Source: Chryseobacterium gleum (lineage in GTDB: Bacteria; Bacteroidota; Bacteroidia; Flavobacteriales_D; Crocinitomicaceae). From it: DNA of 43,476 nucleotides. Both the position numbers and the translations under genes were made by a program. Where the stretch lies: assembly GCA_945902775.1 (NCBI GenBank), contig CAMDMY010000017.1, positions 1-43,476 of the forward strand, given 5' to 3'. How positions within the stretch are numbered: position 1 is the stretch's first letter; each line of letters begins with the position of its first letter. Below the pieces are notes generated by a model. It was not told where the DNA came from, did no database searches, and saw only the letters and a list, made by a program, of their open reading frames with translations. Shown piece after piece: positions 16,123 to 24,564 of this stretch.

Positions 16123-17094
16123 ATGTATAGTCGTCCTAGAAGAAATAGAAAGAATTCTGCGATTCGTAATATGGTTGAAGAAACTAAATTAGGAGCTGAA
16201 AATTTAATATATCCTATCTTTTTAGAAGATGGAAAAGGCATTAAAACAGAAATTAAATCATTACCAAATAATTATAGATGGTCGTTAGATTTACTTTTAA
16301 CTGAAGTCGAACATTGTTTAAATCTAGGTATAAAAACATTTGACATTTTCCCTGCTGTATCTGAACATTTAAAAGATGTTACAGCAACTTACAGTTATGC
16401 AGAAGACAATTTTTATTTACATGCAATTAGGAAATTAAAAGAGACTTTTCCAGATATTGTTGTAATGAGTGATGTAGCAATGGATCCTTATTCATCGGAT
16501 GGTCATGACGGTTTAGTTCGTGATGGAAAAATTTTAAATGACGAAACATTACCAATTTTAGCTAAAATGTCAATTGCTCAAGCTCAAGCAGGTGTTGATA
16601 TTATAGGGCCTTCAGATATGATGGATGGTAGAGTTGGATTTATCCGAAATGAATTGGATAAAAATGGATATTCTGATGTAAGCATAATGTCTTATACGGC
16701 AAAATATGCAAGTGCATTTTATGGCCCATTTAGAGATGCATTAAATTCAGCTCCAAAAGCAGGGGATAAGAAAACGTATCAAATGAATCCAGCTAATAAA
16801 AGAGAGGCATTATTAGAAGCTGAACTTGATTACAATGAAGGTGCAGACTTTTTAATGGTGAAACCGGCTTTATGTTATTTAGATATTATTCACATTCTTA
16901 AAGAGAATTTTAATATTCCAATTACAGCTTACAATGTAAGTGGCGAATGCGCAATGGTTTATGCTGCATCTCAAAATGGTTGGTTAAATTATGAAGCAAC
17001 AATGTCTGAAATGTTATTAAGTATCAGGAGGGCAGGTGCAGATGGTATTTTAACTTATTTCGCTAAAGATTTTGCTGAATTAATTAGGAGATAA
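16123..17094 (+). CDS. hemB: Porphobilinogen synthase (delta-aminolevulinate dehydratase)
   Basis: HemB condenses two 5-aminolevulinate molecules to porphobilinogen in haem synthesis. The 323 aa protein starts MYSRPRRNRK. Catalytic lysines lie in SYTAKYASAFYGPFRDA (Lys194) and FLMVKPALCYLDI (Lys247). The metal loop reads DVAMDPYSSDGHDG (117-130), the Asp/Ser form, in place of the three-cysteine zinc form of the E. coli enzyme, so magnesium rather than zinc dependence is likely. ATG 16123 is chosen because of the -7 element at 16101-16108. A very stable terminator follows. Confidence 0.95.
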   Translation: MYSRPRRNRKNSAIRNMVEETKLGAENLIYPIFLEDGKGIKTEIKSLPNNYRWSLDLLLTEVEHCLNLGIKTFDIFPAVSEHLKDVTATYSYAEDNFYLHAIRKLKETFPDIVVMSDVAMDPYSSDGHDGLVRDGKILNDETLPILAKMSIAQAQAGVDIIGPSDMMDGRVGFIRNELDKNGYSDVSIMSYTAKYASAFYGPFRDALNSAPKAGDKKTYQMNPANKREALLEAELDYNEGADFLMVKPALCYLDIIHILKENFNIPITAYNVSGECAMVYAASQNGWLNYEATMSEMLLSIRRAGADGILTYFAKDFAELIRR

Positions 17095-17105
17095 TTGAAA
17101 ATTAA

Positions 17106-17150
17106 AGTCATAAAAAAAAGCACGATAGACTCGTGCTTTTTTTTATGACT
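17106..17150. terminator. Strong bidirectional terminator between hemB and TPR gene
   Basis: Two perfectly complementary 20-base arms (17106-17125 and 17131-17150) flank a 5-base loop TAGAC. The core is GCACGA/TCGTGC with eight A:T pairs on each side, giving a U-run in both directions. It lies between the convergent stop codons of hemB and the TPR protein and should terminate both. Confidence 0.92.
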
Positions 17151-17161
17151 AGTTTTTTTGA

Positions 17162-18787
17162 TTATTTAATTGGATGAGCAGTAAAAAATGCAGCAGCTTG
17201 TTTATCTGTTGGTTCTAATTTTTTAATTGTTTCCCAATAAACTCTTGCTTTTACAATGTCTTTTGCATCTTTCGCATTTACAAAACAATCACCTAAATAT
17301 CTAGCGGCTTCTAAAATGGAAGCTTTGTTATTTGAAGCAATAGATTCTTCAGGAGTTAATAATTCTAAATATTTCACGTAATGATTTTTTGCTAACCATT
17401 TTTCGTTTGTAGGATCAATTTTAAAGCTTGATCTAGCTCTCCAAAGATAAGCAGCAGCGTAGCTTGGGGAACGTTCCGCAACTCCTGCAAAACACGTATC
17501 AGCTAACACATAATCTTTCGGTCCGAAGTAATACGCTTTCCCTAATTCATTTAATTCTTGAACAGATAGATTAGTGTAAAGTCCATTTCTTTTCTTTTCG
17601 TATGAAACGATTGCATCTGCATATTTTTTATTTTTAAATTGAAGTTTACCAACTTCACCAATTAATTCATTTGCTTTTTCAGGTTCTGATGAAATTGCTC
17701 TTTCTAATTCAATTATAGCTAACGAATCTTTTCCTGTTTTAGATAATAACAGTCCTTTGTATCTGTAATCTGAAGCGATTATTTTCTCAGAAGGAACTTT
17801 ACTAAAGAATTTATCACTTGATTCTAAACCTTTAACATAATTTGCTTTTACATCATTTTCAGTACATTCGAAATAAGAGTATGTTAACATTCGATCAATA
17901 TAGAAGTTTGTTAATCCACTTGCTTGAACTGTGTTCAATTCATTGATTGCTTCACAATAACGCTTTCCTGAAAATAACGATGTCGCATATCTGTAACGTG
18001 CATCTATACTGTTATTTAGATTTAAATATTTTTTCCAGTTTTCAATCGCTTTTGAAGATTGATCAAATTTCATATTTAATTCCGCATTTTCTCTGTATGC
18101 CGGAGCATAAGTTGGATCCAATGCTTGAGCTTCTTTGTATTTATTATTTGCTAATTCATAATTTTTAGCACGTTGGTATAACTTAGCAGTTCTTACAATG
18201 GCTTTTGGTGATTTAGGGTCTAAGCCTAATGCTAAATTGTAATTTTTAATTGCTGGACTTCCATTCTCAGGAGTTTTTTCTTGTAAAGCATCCCCTAATA
18301 ATAAATAGTTTTCAGCACTTTTAGCATCTAGTTTGATTGCTTTTTCTAGTAAAATGATTGCAGCATCTAATTTTTTAAATTTTGGAGTTTCAATATAGAT
18401 AGATGCAACTTGTCTTAGAATTTCAGCGTTTTTATTTTTTGTAAGACTCAAAGCTTTCATAATGTGTGTATTTGCAGCAGTCGTATCACCTTTAAACCAT
18501 AGATATTTTGCCAAACCTACATAATTCAAAGCACTCAATGGATCTACTTCAGAACCTTTTTTCCACATTACATTAGCAGAATCAATATTATCATTTTTAC
18601 AATAATTATCACCAGCATAAAAATAATTATCCGCTTTAGTTGGTTCTGTAGAAATTAACGTTCTAAAATCTGCGCCAGCAACATCAAAACGTTCGTTATC
18701 TGTTTTCTTGATTGCATCTTTTAATGTTTGAGCAAAACTTGAAGCCCCAATTAATAAAGACAGGGCAAGTAATTTTTGAGTTTTCAT
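17162..18787 (-). CDS. Exported TPR-repeat protein
   Basis: A 541 aa periplasmic or surface protein: signal peptide MKTQKLLALSLLIGASSFAQ followed by about a dozen tetratricopeptide repeats (for example SAENYLLLGDALQEK, APAYRENAELNMKFDQSSKA, ASDYRYKGLLLSKTGKDSLA). TPR solenoids mediate protein-protein contacts. In Bacteroidetes such a TPR gene commonly follows exbB/exbD/tonB and a PstS-like gene, the arrangement seen just upstream here. Its exact role is unknown; a part in TonB-linked energisation is inferred from context only. Confidence 0.85.
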   Translation of the reverse strand: MKTQKLLALSLLIGASSFAQTLKDAIKKTDNERFDVAGADFRTLISTEPTKADNYFYAGDNYCKNDNIDSANVMWKKGSEVDPLSALNYVGLAKYLWFKGDTTAANTHIMKALSLTKNKNAEILRQVASIYIETPKFKKLDAAIILLEKAIKLDAKSAENYLLLGDALQEKTPENGSPAIKNYNLALGLDPKSPKAIVRTAKLYQRAKNYELANNKYKEAQALDPTYAPAYRENAELNMKFDQSSKAIENWKKYLNLNNSIDARYRYATSLFSGKRYCEAINELNTVQASGLTNFYIDRMLTYSYFECTENDVKANYVKGLESSDKFFSKVPSEKIIASDYRYKGLLLSKTGKDSLAIIELERAISSEPEKANELIGEVGKLQFKNKKYADAIVSYEKKRNGLYTNLSVQELNELGKAYYFGPKDYVLADTCFAGVAERSPSYAAAYLWRARSSFKIDPTNEKWLAKNHYVKYLELLTPEESIASNNKASILEAARYLGDCFVNAKDAKDIVKARVYWETIKKLEPTDKQAAAFFTAHPIK

Positions 18788-18890
18788 TATATATATTATT
18801 TATTTTTCTATTTGTTTTAATATCACTTATCAATTCTCTTGCCAAAATTTACTTCTAACGCAAAGAAGCGCAAATCTAAGGATTTATAAA

Positions 18891-18921
18891 GAATAATAAT
18901 GTTATCAAAACATTATTATTC
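18891..18921 (-). terminator. 13-bp-arm hairpin at the end of the PstS-like gene
   Basis: GAATAATAATGTT (18891-18903) and AACATTATTATTC (18909-18921) are perfect inverted repeats with a 5-base loop. The hairpin overlaps the stop codon of the PstS-like gene. On the minus strand it is followed by CTTTATAAAT. It may act as a weak terminator or mRNA stabiliser between this gene and the TPR gene. Confidence 0.55.
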
Positions 18922-19836
18922 AACTTTAATCTGCATCATTCTTATTTGTGAATGAGCCGGTACTAATCCTGATTTTTGTATAATTAATTGTCCTTTTTCA
19001 CCAATCAGAAAATTAACAAAGCCAGAGTTTAAACCATTTCTACCACCTTTATTTATAGACCATAACTCGCGAGTTAAAGGATATTCTTTGGTATAGATAT
19101 AAGCTTGATAAGGTTTGAAGTAATCTTTAGAATCATCTTTCGAAACTTGCATTACTTTGATTCCATTTAAAAAATCCAAAACATCAACATCGTCCTCATC
19201 GCTTATCCAATTAGAACCAATAATTCCAATTGCATTAGGATGCGTTTTAACATAATTAATAACCTCTTCATTTGACTTTACTGCAAAAATATTTGTCGGA
19301 ATAGGGGAGTCGCCAGTTAAATTTCTTAGATAGGTGAAATTTGCTGAGTTTTGATTATCAAAAACAATGTCAATTTTTGTTTTTAATGTTTTCCAAGTAT
19401 TCTCTTTACCAGTTAACATTCTTTTCAATTGATTCACACTAATTGAAGTATCGGGGTTGTTTGGATGGATAATCAATGCTAATGCATCTTCAGCCAATTT
19501 TTCACTTCGAACTTCTACTTGTACTAATTTTAATTTTTCTTTTTCTCTTTTAGTGAAGTCTCTAGATATAAAAATTGTTTTAGTTTTTTTATTTAAAAAC
19601 GCATTAATTGCATCTTGTTCGGTACAATAATGATCTTTAATTTTAGCTTTAGGGTATTGGCTTTCAAAAGTATAGATACTTGTTTTGAATAAAGGTTTGA
19701 ATGATTCTTCTATATAAATATGGATATCACCTCGTCTATGTGTTTCGCCTCCAATAGCAAAAGGATTTTGGGTGTCATTACAAGATAGTAGCATTAAACC
19801 ACTAAAAAGAATTACTAATTTAGTTTTCATTTTCAT
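18916..19836 (-). CDS. PstS-like phosphate-binding family lipoprotein
   Basis: A 306 aa substrate-binding-type protein with lipoprotein signal MKMKTKLVILFSGLMLLSCN (Cys19 in LLSC). The remainder follows the PBP-like/PstS pattern: IFISRDFTKREKEKL, ALALIIHPNNPDTSISVNQL, LTGKENTWK, NSANFTYLRN, and a C-terminal YPLTRELWSINKGG then FLIGEKGQLIIQKSGLVPA. Classical PstS binds phosphate, but no pstCAB genes are nearby. In Bacteroidetes such proteins are often encoded next to TonB/ExbD genes, as here, so a role other than phosphate import is possible. Confidence 0.8.
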   Translation of the reverse strand: MKMKTKLVILFSGLMLLSCNDTQNPFAIGGETHRRGDIHIYIEESFKPLFKTSIYTFESQYPKAKIKDHYCTEQDAINAFLNKKTKTIFISRDFTKREKEKLKLVQVEVRSEKLAEDALALIIHPNNPDTSISVNQLKRMLTGKENTWKTLKTKIDIVFDNQNSANFTYLRNLTGDSPIPTNIFAVKSNEEVINYVKTHPNAIGIIGSNWISDEDDVDVLDFLNGIKVMQVSKDDSKDYFKPYQAYIYTKEYPLTRELWSINKGGRNGLNSGFVNFLIGEKGQLIIQKSGLVPAHSQIRMMQIKVE

Positions 19837-19859
19837 TTTTATTTATTCATAAAACGTTT

Positions 19860-19867
19860 CAAATATA
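19860..19867 (-). promoter_or_regulatory. -7 element of the PstS-like gene
   Basis: On the minus strand this reads TATATTTG, a full TAnnTTTG match, 23 bp before the ATG at 19836. It partly overlaps the inverted repeat at 19864-19896. Confidence 0.55.
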
Positions 19868-19896
19868 CCTATTCACTTTGAATTGGAATAGGTATA
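19864..19896. repeat. 11-bp inverted repeat between tonB and the PstS-like gene
   Basis: TATACCTATTC (19864-19874) and GAATAGGTATA (19886-19896) are perfect inverted repeats with an 11-base loop. It lies just past the tonB stop and overlaps the next gene's -7 element. It could be a tonB terminator, although no U-run follows, or an operator; the sequence does not decide. Confidence 0.6.
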
Positions 19897-19915
19897 CTAT
19901 TGAAACAAATTAAAT

Positions 19916-20782
19916 TTATTTAAAGTCGAAATTAATAGTCATGTTAAAATAACTAGCGACTTTTTCTCCATCAATTTCTGCAGGAATCCATTTAGGCATG
20001 TTTTTCACTACTCGAATAGCTTCTTTATCACATAATTCACAATTTCTGACTCCTTTTAATACTTTTACAGAACTAATTTCACCTTTTTCATCAACAACAA
20101 ATTTCAAAAAGCATTTTCCACCATCTGATTCTAAAATATCATCCGATAAGGAAATGTTAGATATAATAAAATGCATACGAGCAATATCTCCTCCTGGAAA
20201 TTTCGCTTCGATTTTAGGGAATTCTGTTGGGATTTTAGTGTCTATTTTTTCTACAATTTTAACATGTTCAATAATTGGTTTGTTAGGAATAAAATCCTTA
20301 GCCCCTTTAGAATCTTCAATACCTGAATTAGAGTCGTTTAAATCAGACTGAATAGGAGGTTTTTCTGTCGATTTTGCATCTACTACTATTGGCTCAATGT
20401 TTTTCAAAGCTTCAATTGGTGGAATTACCTTTTTTATTGGTTGAATAACTTCTGGTTTTGGTTTTTCAGGTGTTATATCAAATGGAGTAATTATATCATC
20501 AGGGCCTAAAATTGGTTCTATGATTGTTTTTTGAATTGGTTCTCTGAAATACAAATATGAACCATAAATTCCACCAATACTAAGAGAAAAAGACAACAAA
20601 ATGAGGACTATTTGATTGTTATATTGTCGTCTAATTTGAAAAGCGCCGTAGTTTTTATTTCTATTTTCAAAAACGATCTCGTTTCTTTCAGAAGAAGTAA
20701 CTTCTTGCCAATTTTTCTGAGAATAATGCTCATACACGGAAATTGCTGTAATCACAATGATTACGCTTGATACTACTATCAT
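19916..20782 (-). CDS. tonB: TonB energy-transducing protein
   Basis: A 288 aa TonB that links inner-membrane proton motive force to outer-membrane receptors. Order: an extra N-terminal hydrophobic segment (1-16, MIVVSSVIIVITAISV), the Bacteroidetes motif EIVFENRNKNYGAFQIRRQY (35-54), the main membrane anchor (about 57-78) and a proline/lysine-rich periplasmic spacer. The C-terminal TonB domain (about 195-288) contains FLKFVVDEKGEISSVKVLKG and PKWIPAEIDGEKV. Two cysteines, CELC, sit in that domain. The extra first segment is unusual for this type. ExbB and ExbD are not adjacent and must be elsewhere. Confidence 0.88.
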   Translation of the reverse strand: MIVVSSVIIVITAISVYEHYSQKNWQEVTSSERNEIVFENRNKNYGAFQIRRQYNNQIVLILLSFSLSIGGIYGSYLYFREPIQKTIIEPILGPDDIITPFDITPEKPKPEVIQPIKKVIPPIEALKNIEPIVVDAKSTEKPPIQSDLNDSNSGIEDSKGAKDFIPNKPIIEHVKIVEKIDTKIPTEFPKIEAKFPGGDIARMHFIISNISLSDDILESDGGKCFLKFVVDEKGEISSVKVLKGVRNCELCDKEAIRVVKNMPKWIPAEIDGEKVASYFNMTINFDFK

Positions 20783-20947
20783 AATCGTAAAATTTAGAAT
20801 GTAACTTAAAAATTGTTAATCAAAAAATGTAGATTTTTACTTTTAGTTAATTCCAAATAAATCGCAACTAGTAGGGTATCACGCTTTACTTTGAACTTAT
20901 TAATTCAAACGAATTATACTCTTTTATATTGTGACGAAAGAAAAAAA

Positions 20948-21898
20948 TTAGGGCAGTTCTTTTAGGTTCGTTAAAGTCCATTCATCTTCGGGGAAAATTT
21001 CAAGAATTTGAAGGTAAATTTTACGCGCTTTATCGTAATTTTTAGTAATATGTTCTTTGTAAGCCTTAGCCTTTAATTTATCAATTTCTAATAAGTTTAA
21101 ATTTTCTTGAGCCTGTAGATTGTCTTTATCGATCTTTAAAGCTTGCCTGTAGAATTTAATTGCTCTTTTATAGTTTTTAGCTTCGTGAGCCTTTACACCT
21201 TTAAATACTAGCCACTCAGACGACCAAGGAGCATAAAATAGTGTAGAAAAAGAGATGATAAATAATATGAATATGGAAGAGAATTTTAACCATTTATTTT
21301 TAGTAGATAGAAATCCGATTATTAAACCTAAAAGTAACCCAATTATCATTGCTTCTATTTTAAAAATATCTTCAATATAAGTATTGTAATAATTTAGATA
21401 AGCTAGAAGCCCAACCATAAAGACTAAGATACTATATCTTCCTTTTAACTTAAAAGTAGGTTCGGTTTTAGATTTTATTAATATATACCCAAACAACGTG
21501 TAATTGACTGCTGATAAGCCGATTCCAGGTGATGCTGTTAAAGTTAATTGCCATAAAGTAGGAATTAGAGAGGCGGTTAAGATTAACAACAATAATTTTA
21601 AGACACCTTCACGTCTTTCAATATAAGCACCAAATAACCAAATACCAATAAGATTAATTAACAATTGGCCTAGATAAATATGTATAAAGTTGTTTGTGAA
21701 AATACCCCAATATTGACCATCATAAATTGAACCAGTGTCAGGAGCGCCAAACAAAATGAAAGTTTCAGGGTTTATTGTATGAAAATTATCTTTATAATTG
21801 ATTAAAAAAAACTGTGCAATAATTGTAATGGAAATATACCAAACAAACCAAGGAGTAGTGTATTCAGATTTTTTGAAAAGGAATAAATTAAATTTCAT
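20948..21898 (-). CDS. Rhomboid-family membrane protein with TPR tail, probably inactive
   Basis: A 316 aa protein. Residues 1-225 form a rhomboid-like six-helix bundle: GQYWGIFTNNFIHIYLGQLLIN, the GxSx-type GIGLSAVNY with Ser129, and the last-helix pattern EAMIIGLLLGLIIG. Active rhomboids have an AHxxG histidine in that last helix; here it is Met184 and the helix contains no His. The loop-side His of the HxxxN motif is Gln78, with Asn82 kept. Residues about 230-316 are two TPR-like repeats (KNYKRAIKFYRQALKID, KNYDKARKIYLQILEIFP). It is probably a non-proteolytic rhomboid acting as a scaffold. It lies upstream of tonB but is separated from it by 165 bp. Confidence 0.78.
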   Translation of the reverse strand: MKFNLFLFKKSEYTTPWFVWYISITIIAQFFLINYKDNFHTINPETFILFGAPDTGSIYDGQYWGIFTNNFIHIYLGQLLINLIGIWLFGAYIERREGVLKLLLLILTASLIPTLWQLTLTASPGIGLSAVNYTLFGYILIKSKTEPTFKLKGRYSILVFMVGLLAYLNYYNTYIEDIFKIEAMIIGLLLGLIIGFLSTKNKWLKFSSIFILFIISFSTLFYAPWSSEWLVFKGVKAHEAKNYKRAIKFYRQALKIDKDNLQAQENLNLLEIDKLKAKAYKEHITKNYDKARKIYLQILEIFPEDEWTLTNLKELP

Positions 21899-21944
21899 TT
21901 GTGTGTTAAAGTCAATTATAAATTACCTAATTTTATTTTGCATA

Positions 21945-21952
21945 CAAATTTA
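21945..21952 (-). promoter_or_regulatory. -7 element of the rhomboid-like gene
   Basis: Read on the minus strand this is TAAATTTG, matching TAnnTTTG, 46 bp before the ATG at 21898. A TTG 23 bp further upstream is a possible -33 element. Confidence 0.5.
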
Positions 21953-22171
21953 AGGGCAATTTTCGTATTTGAAACCAAAACATATATATTTCTATTGCTG
22001 AATTATAGAGATTAATAAAAAGCAGGACAACTAAACTCTTTTTGTGTTATATGAGTTATAATAAAATGATTTACAGTAATTAATAGATTGAACAAAAAAC
22101 TTTAAAATCAATATAATTATTATTTTGATTTAGAATAATTCATGTTTTTTTAAAAAAAATCTTAAAATTGG

Positions 22172-22202
22172 TTTGCAGTTAAAGAAATTCGAATTATATT
22201 TG
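22172..22202 (+). promoter_or_regulatory. Promoter of the tRNA-Glu/rpsT unit
   Basis: TTTG at 22172-22175 and TATATTTG at 22195-22202 are 19 bp apart, the same geometry as the marR promoter. It lies 39 bp before the first tRNA-Glu, leaving a short 5' leader to be removed in processing. Confidence 0.75.
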
Positions 22203-22241
22203 CACTCCCAAAACAAGGGAAGACAAGTAAAAAAATAAAAC

Positions 22242-22313
22242 GGCCCATTCGTCTAGTGGTTAGGACGCCAGGTTTTCATCCTGGTAACAGGAGTTCGATT
22301 CTCCTATGGGCTA
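22242..22313 (+). tRNA. tRNA-Glu (TTC), first copy
   Basis: A 72-base cloverleaf: acceptor GGCCCAT/ATGGGCT, anticodon arm CCAGG-TTTTCAT-CCTGG with anticodon TTC, and T arm AGGAG-TTCGATT-CTCCT. All stems pair well apart from a G-U at the acceptor end. The CCA tail is not encoded. Confidence 0.95.
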
Positions 22314-22334
22314 CGAAGTTTTAAATATATATTT

Positions 22335-22406
22335 GGCCCATTCGTCTAACGGTTAGGACATGCGGTTTTCATCCGTAAAATAGGAGTTCGATTCTCCTAT
22401 GGGCTA
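22335..22406 (+). tRNA. tRNA-Glu (TTC), second, diverged copy
   Basis: It has the same acceptor and T arms as the copy 21 bp upstream and the same TTTTCAT anticodon loop (anticodon TTC). The anticodon stem differs: TGCGG/CCGTA, which still pairs but includes a G-U. The D-loop is AACGGTT in place of AGTGGTT. It is foldable, so likely functional. CCA is not encoded. Confidence 0.9.
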
Positions 22407-22445
22407 CAAGAACTAAAGTTCTAAATTAAAATAAAAAGAAAGAAA

Positions 22446-22697
22446 ATGGCGAATCATAAATCTGCAAAAAAAAGAATTAGATCTAACGATGTTAAAAGAC
22501 TTCGTAACAAATATCAGCACAAAACAACTCGTAATGCTGTTCGTAAATTACGTGCTTCTGAGAGTAAAGCTGATGCGGAAAAATTATTCCCAACTGTTAT
22601 CACAATGATCGATAAATTAGCTAAAAACAATGTTATTCATAACAACAAAGCGGCTAACTTAAAATCAGGTTTACAGTTGTTGGTTAATAAATTGTAA
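22446..22697 (+). CDS. rpsT: 30S ribosomal protein S20
   Basis: An 83 aa basic protein with the S20 signature [15 protein letters not shown] and helical repeats ending [19 protein letters not shown]. It binds 16S rRNA in the body of the small subunit. It begins 39 bp after the second tRNA-Glu and, with no separate promoter visible, is probably cotranscribed with both tRNAs. A strong terminator follows. Confidence 0.96.
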   Translation: MANHKSAKKRIRSNDVKRLRNKYQHKTTRNAVRKLRASESKADAEKLFPTVITMIDKLAKNNVIHNNKAANLKSGLQLLVNKL

Positions 22698-22721
22698 GAT
22701 TTTATCTTAAGATATATATTT

Positions 22722-22750
22722 AAGGGGCTTATAGCCCCTTTTTTTATTTT
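22722..22750 (+). terminator. Terminator of the tRNA-Glu/rpsT unit
   Basis: AAGGGGCT/AGCCCCTT form an 8 bp GC-rich stem with a TAT loop (22722-22740), followed by a run of T. Confidence 0.92.
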
Positions 22751-22776
22751 AGTATTTTTACATCATTACTATTTCA

Positions 22777-24504
22777 ATGAAGAGAAAACTGTTTTTTATA
22801 ATTGTATCATTGATTCCTTTTATTTCTAAAGGACAGTTGAATATGTTTGTAGAAAAGGATTCTATTAAATTTAAATATAGAACAGGCGGAGAAATTGATT
22901 CAATTGATATGACTTTTTCAAATCACATCTCCAACTTTTCTGGAAATTCATTAAATACTCAAAATAACCTAGTTTCTAATTCTTTTCTACAAAAGCGTAA
23001 TGGTCTTCAAAATTTCAGAGAACCGTTCGAATATCAAGAAATGAAAAATTCTGGTTCACCTCATTTAGGATTTGCTTATACCTTCGGCTCACAAGGGAAT
23101 CAGTTTTTACATTTTGATTATCAATACGTAATTTCTAAAAATAGACTTCTAAATATTAATTATTTAAGAAATAGTTCAAATGGATTTCTTAGAAACTCAA
23201 AATATTTTGATAATACAATTGATATTCAACTTCGGAAAAATGGAAAAAAATATAGTTCTTTATTTCAAGGTTATTTTACAAATAAATCAATAGGTTTAAA
23301 TGGTGGCGTAACCGATTTCACTTATATCGATTTACAAGGTTTAGATTATATTCCTGTGGCGAATACCTCTGCGAAAAGTGTAATTAAAATTGCCGAAATG
23401 AAATATCAAAATTATTTTAATTTACTAGATGATTCGCTTTCTGGCTTTGGATTAACTACAAAACATACATTTGCGATTACTAGCAGAGAATTTTCTGAAA
23501 CAAACAAAATTCTCAACTCAAATTACGATTCTACTCAAACAAATGATCAATATAGATTAGCTTCAATTGCAAATGGAGCAGGGGTTTATTTTAAAACAAA
23601 GAAATTAATGCTTGATGCTTTGATACAGCATAAATATTGGGATTTTCAAAATTTAGGCGATCATAAAGATACAAATGAAGTAAATATAACTTCTTCAATC
23701 ATTTATAAATCAGGTAATTATAATTTTAAAAATGAATTAAACTCGAATTTATTAGGAGCAGGAGGGGAGTGGATGAATAAAGCCAACTTTAATTTTAAAA
23801 AGAATAGATTTCACATTTCGGTCTCAATGCAAACTGAACAAAAATGGCCTGATGTTTTTCAACGTTTTTATTTTTCTAATAGCACATCATATACTTTAAA
23901 AAAGTATAATTTACAAACTCGAATCTATTCTATATTTCAAGCAAAATATGAATTTTCAAAACGAAATTTTATTGCAATCGAATATTCAAATTCTAAGTTA
24001 AATAATAATTATTTTTTCATAAATGGTACCTGGAGAAATGACACTTTAACATCCATTTTAATCAATAGTTTTAAAGTGAATGGAAGTGTTACAATTGGAA
24101 AATTCACTCTACAACCGAGTATTACAATGAATTCAGCTTCCTCAAATTATAATTTCTTACCTCAACTAGTTTTAAATTCAAGACTTTTTTACAAGAAAAA
24201 AATGTTCAAGGCTAAAAAATTAGAGGGTATTTATGGTGTAGATTTTTCATATGTTTCAAAGTATCGATTATTAAATTACAATTATAGAATAGATGTTTTT
24301 ACAACTGAAAATCAGTTAATAAACTTTCATACTATGACTAATTTAAGCGCATTTTTCGGTTTCTCTTTAGGTGAATTTAGGTTCTATACTCGAATTGAAA
24401 ATATTGGTTATTTCTGGAATAATTCAGATAATCAAATAGTAGTAGGGTATCCAATTCAAAAAAACTTCATTAGATTAGGAATTACTTGGGACTTTTTCAA
24501 TTAA
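22777..24504 (+). CDS. Putative outer-membrane porin (Porin_10-like)
   Basis: A 575 aa outer-membrane barrel protein. A short signal peptide (MKRKLFFIIVSLIPFISKGQ) is followed by many alternating amphipathic strands with frequent aromatic ends, and a C-terminal strand ending in Phe (IRLGITWDFFN), as in barrels assembled by Bam. The N-terminal pattern (PFEYQEMKNSGSPHLGFAYT) and length resemble the Bacteroidetes putative porin family Porin_10. The substrate is unknown. It stands alone after the rpsT terminator. Confidence 0.7.
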   Translation: MKRKLFFIIVSLIPFISKGQLNMFVEKDSIKFKYRTGGEIDSIDMTFSNHISNFSGNSLNTQNNLVSNSFLQKRNGLQNFREPFEYQEMKNSGSPHLGFAYTFGSQGNQFLHFDYQYVISKNRLLNINYLRNSSNGFLRNSKYFDNTIDIQLRKNGKKYSSLFQGYFTNKSIGLNGGVTDFTYIDLQGLDYIPVANTSAKSVIKIAEMKYQNYFNLLDDSLSGFGLTTKHTFAITSREFSETNKILNSNYDSTQTNDQYRLASIANGAGVYFKTKKLMLDALIQHKYWDFQNLGDHKDTNEVNITSSIIYKSGNYNFKNELNSNLLGAGGEWMNKANFNFKKNRFHISVSMQTEQKWPDVFQRFYFSNSTSYTLKKYNLQTRIYSIFQAKYEFSKRNFIAIEYSNSKLNNNYFFINGTWRNDTLTSILINSFKVNGSVTIGKFTLQPSITMNSASSNYNFLPQLVLNSRLFYKKKMFKAKKLEGIYGVDFSYVSKYRLLNYNYRIDVFTTENQLINFHTMTNLSAFFGFSLGEFRFYTRIENIGYFWNNSDNQIVVGYPIQKNFIRLGITWDFFN

Positions 24505-24564
24505 TACTTGACAGTCTTTTCAATAATTTAATGTTAAATATCAACCTTCTACATTCATTATACG

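Larger units (their letters stand above)
21899..22241. other. Gene-free AT-rich interval before the tRNA cluster
   Basis: This 343 bp stretch contains the rhomboid promoter element (21945-21952, minus strand), the tRNA promoter (22172-22202) and a weak inverted repeat, AAATCAA/TTGATTT, at 22105-22131. I see no credible reading frame or other structured element in it. Confidence 0.6.

Noticed and set aside
19998-20351. Antisense open frame of 117 codons within tonB
   Set aside because: It lies wholly opposite the recognised TonB coding sequence and has no family-like features.
22335-22406. Second tRNA-Glu as a pseudogene
   Set aside because: All four stems still pair, the anticodon loop is intact and the changes in the anticodon stem are compensatory.
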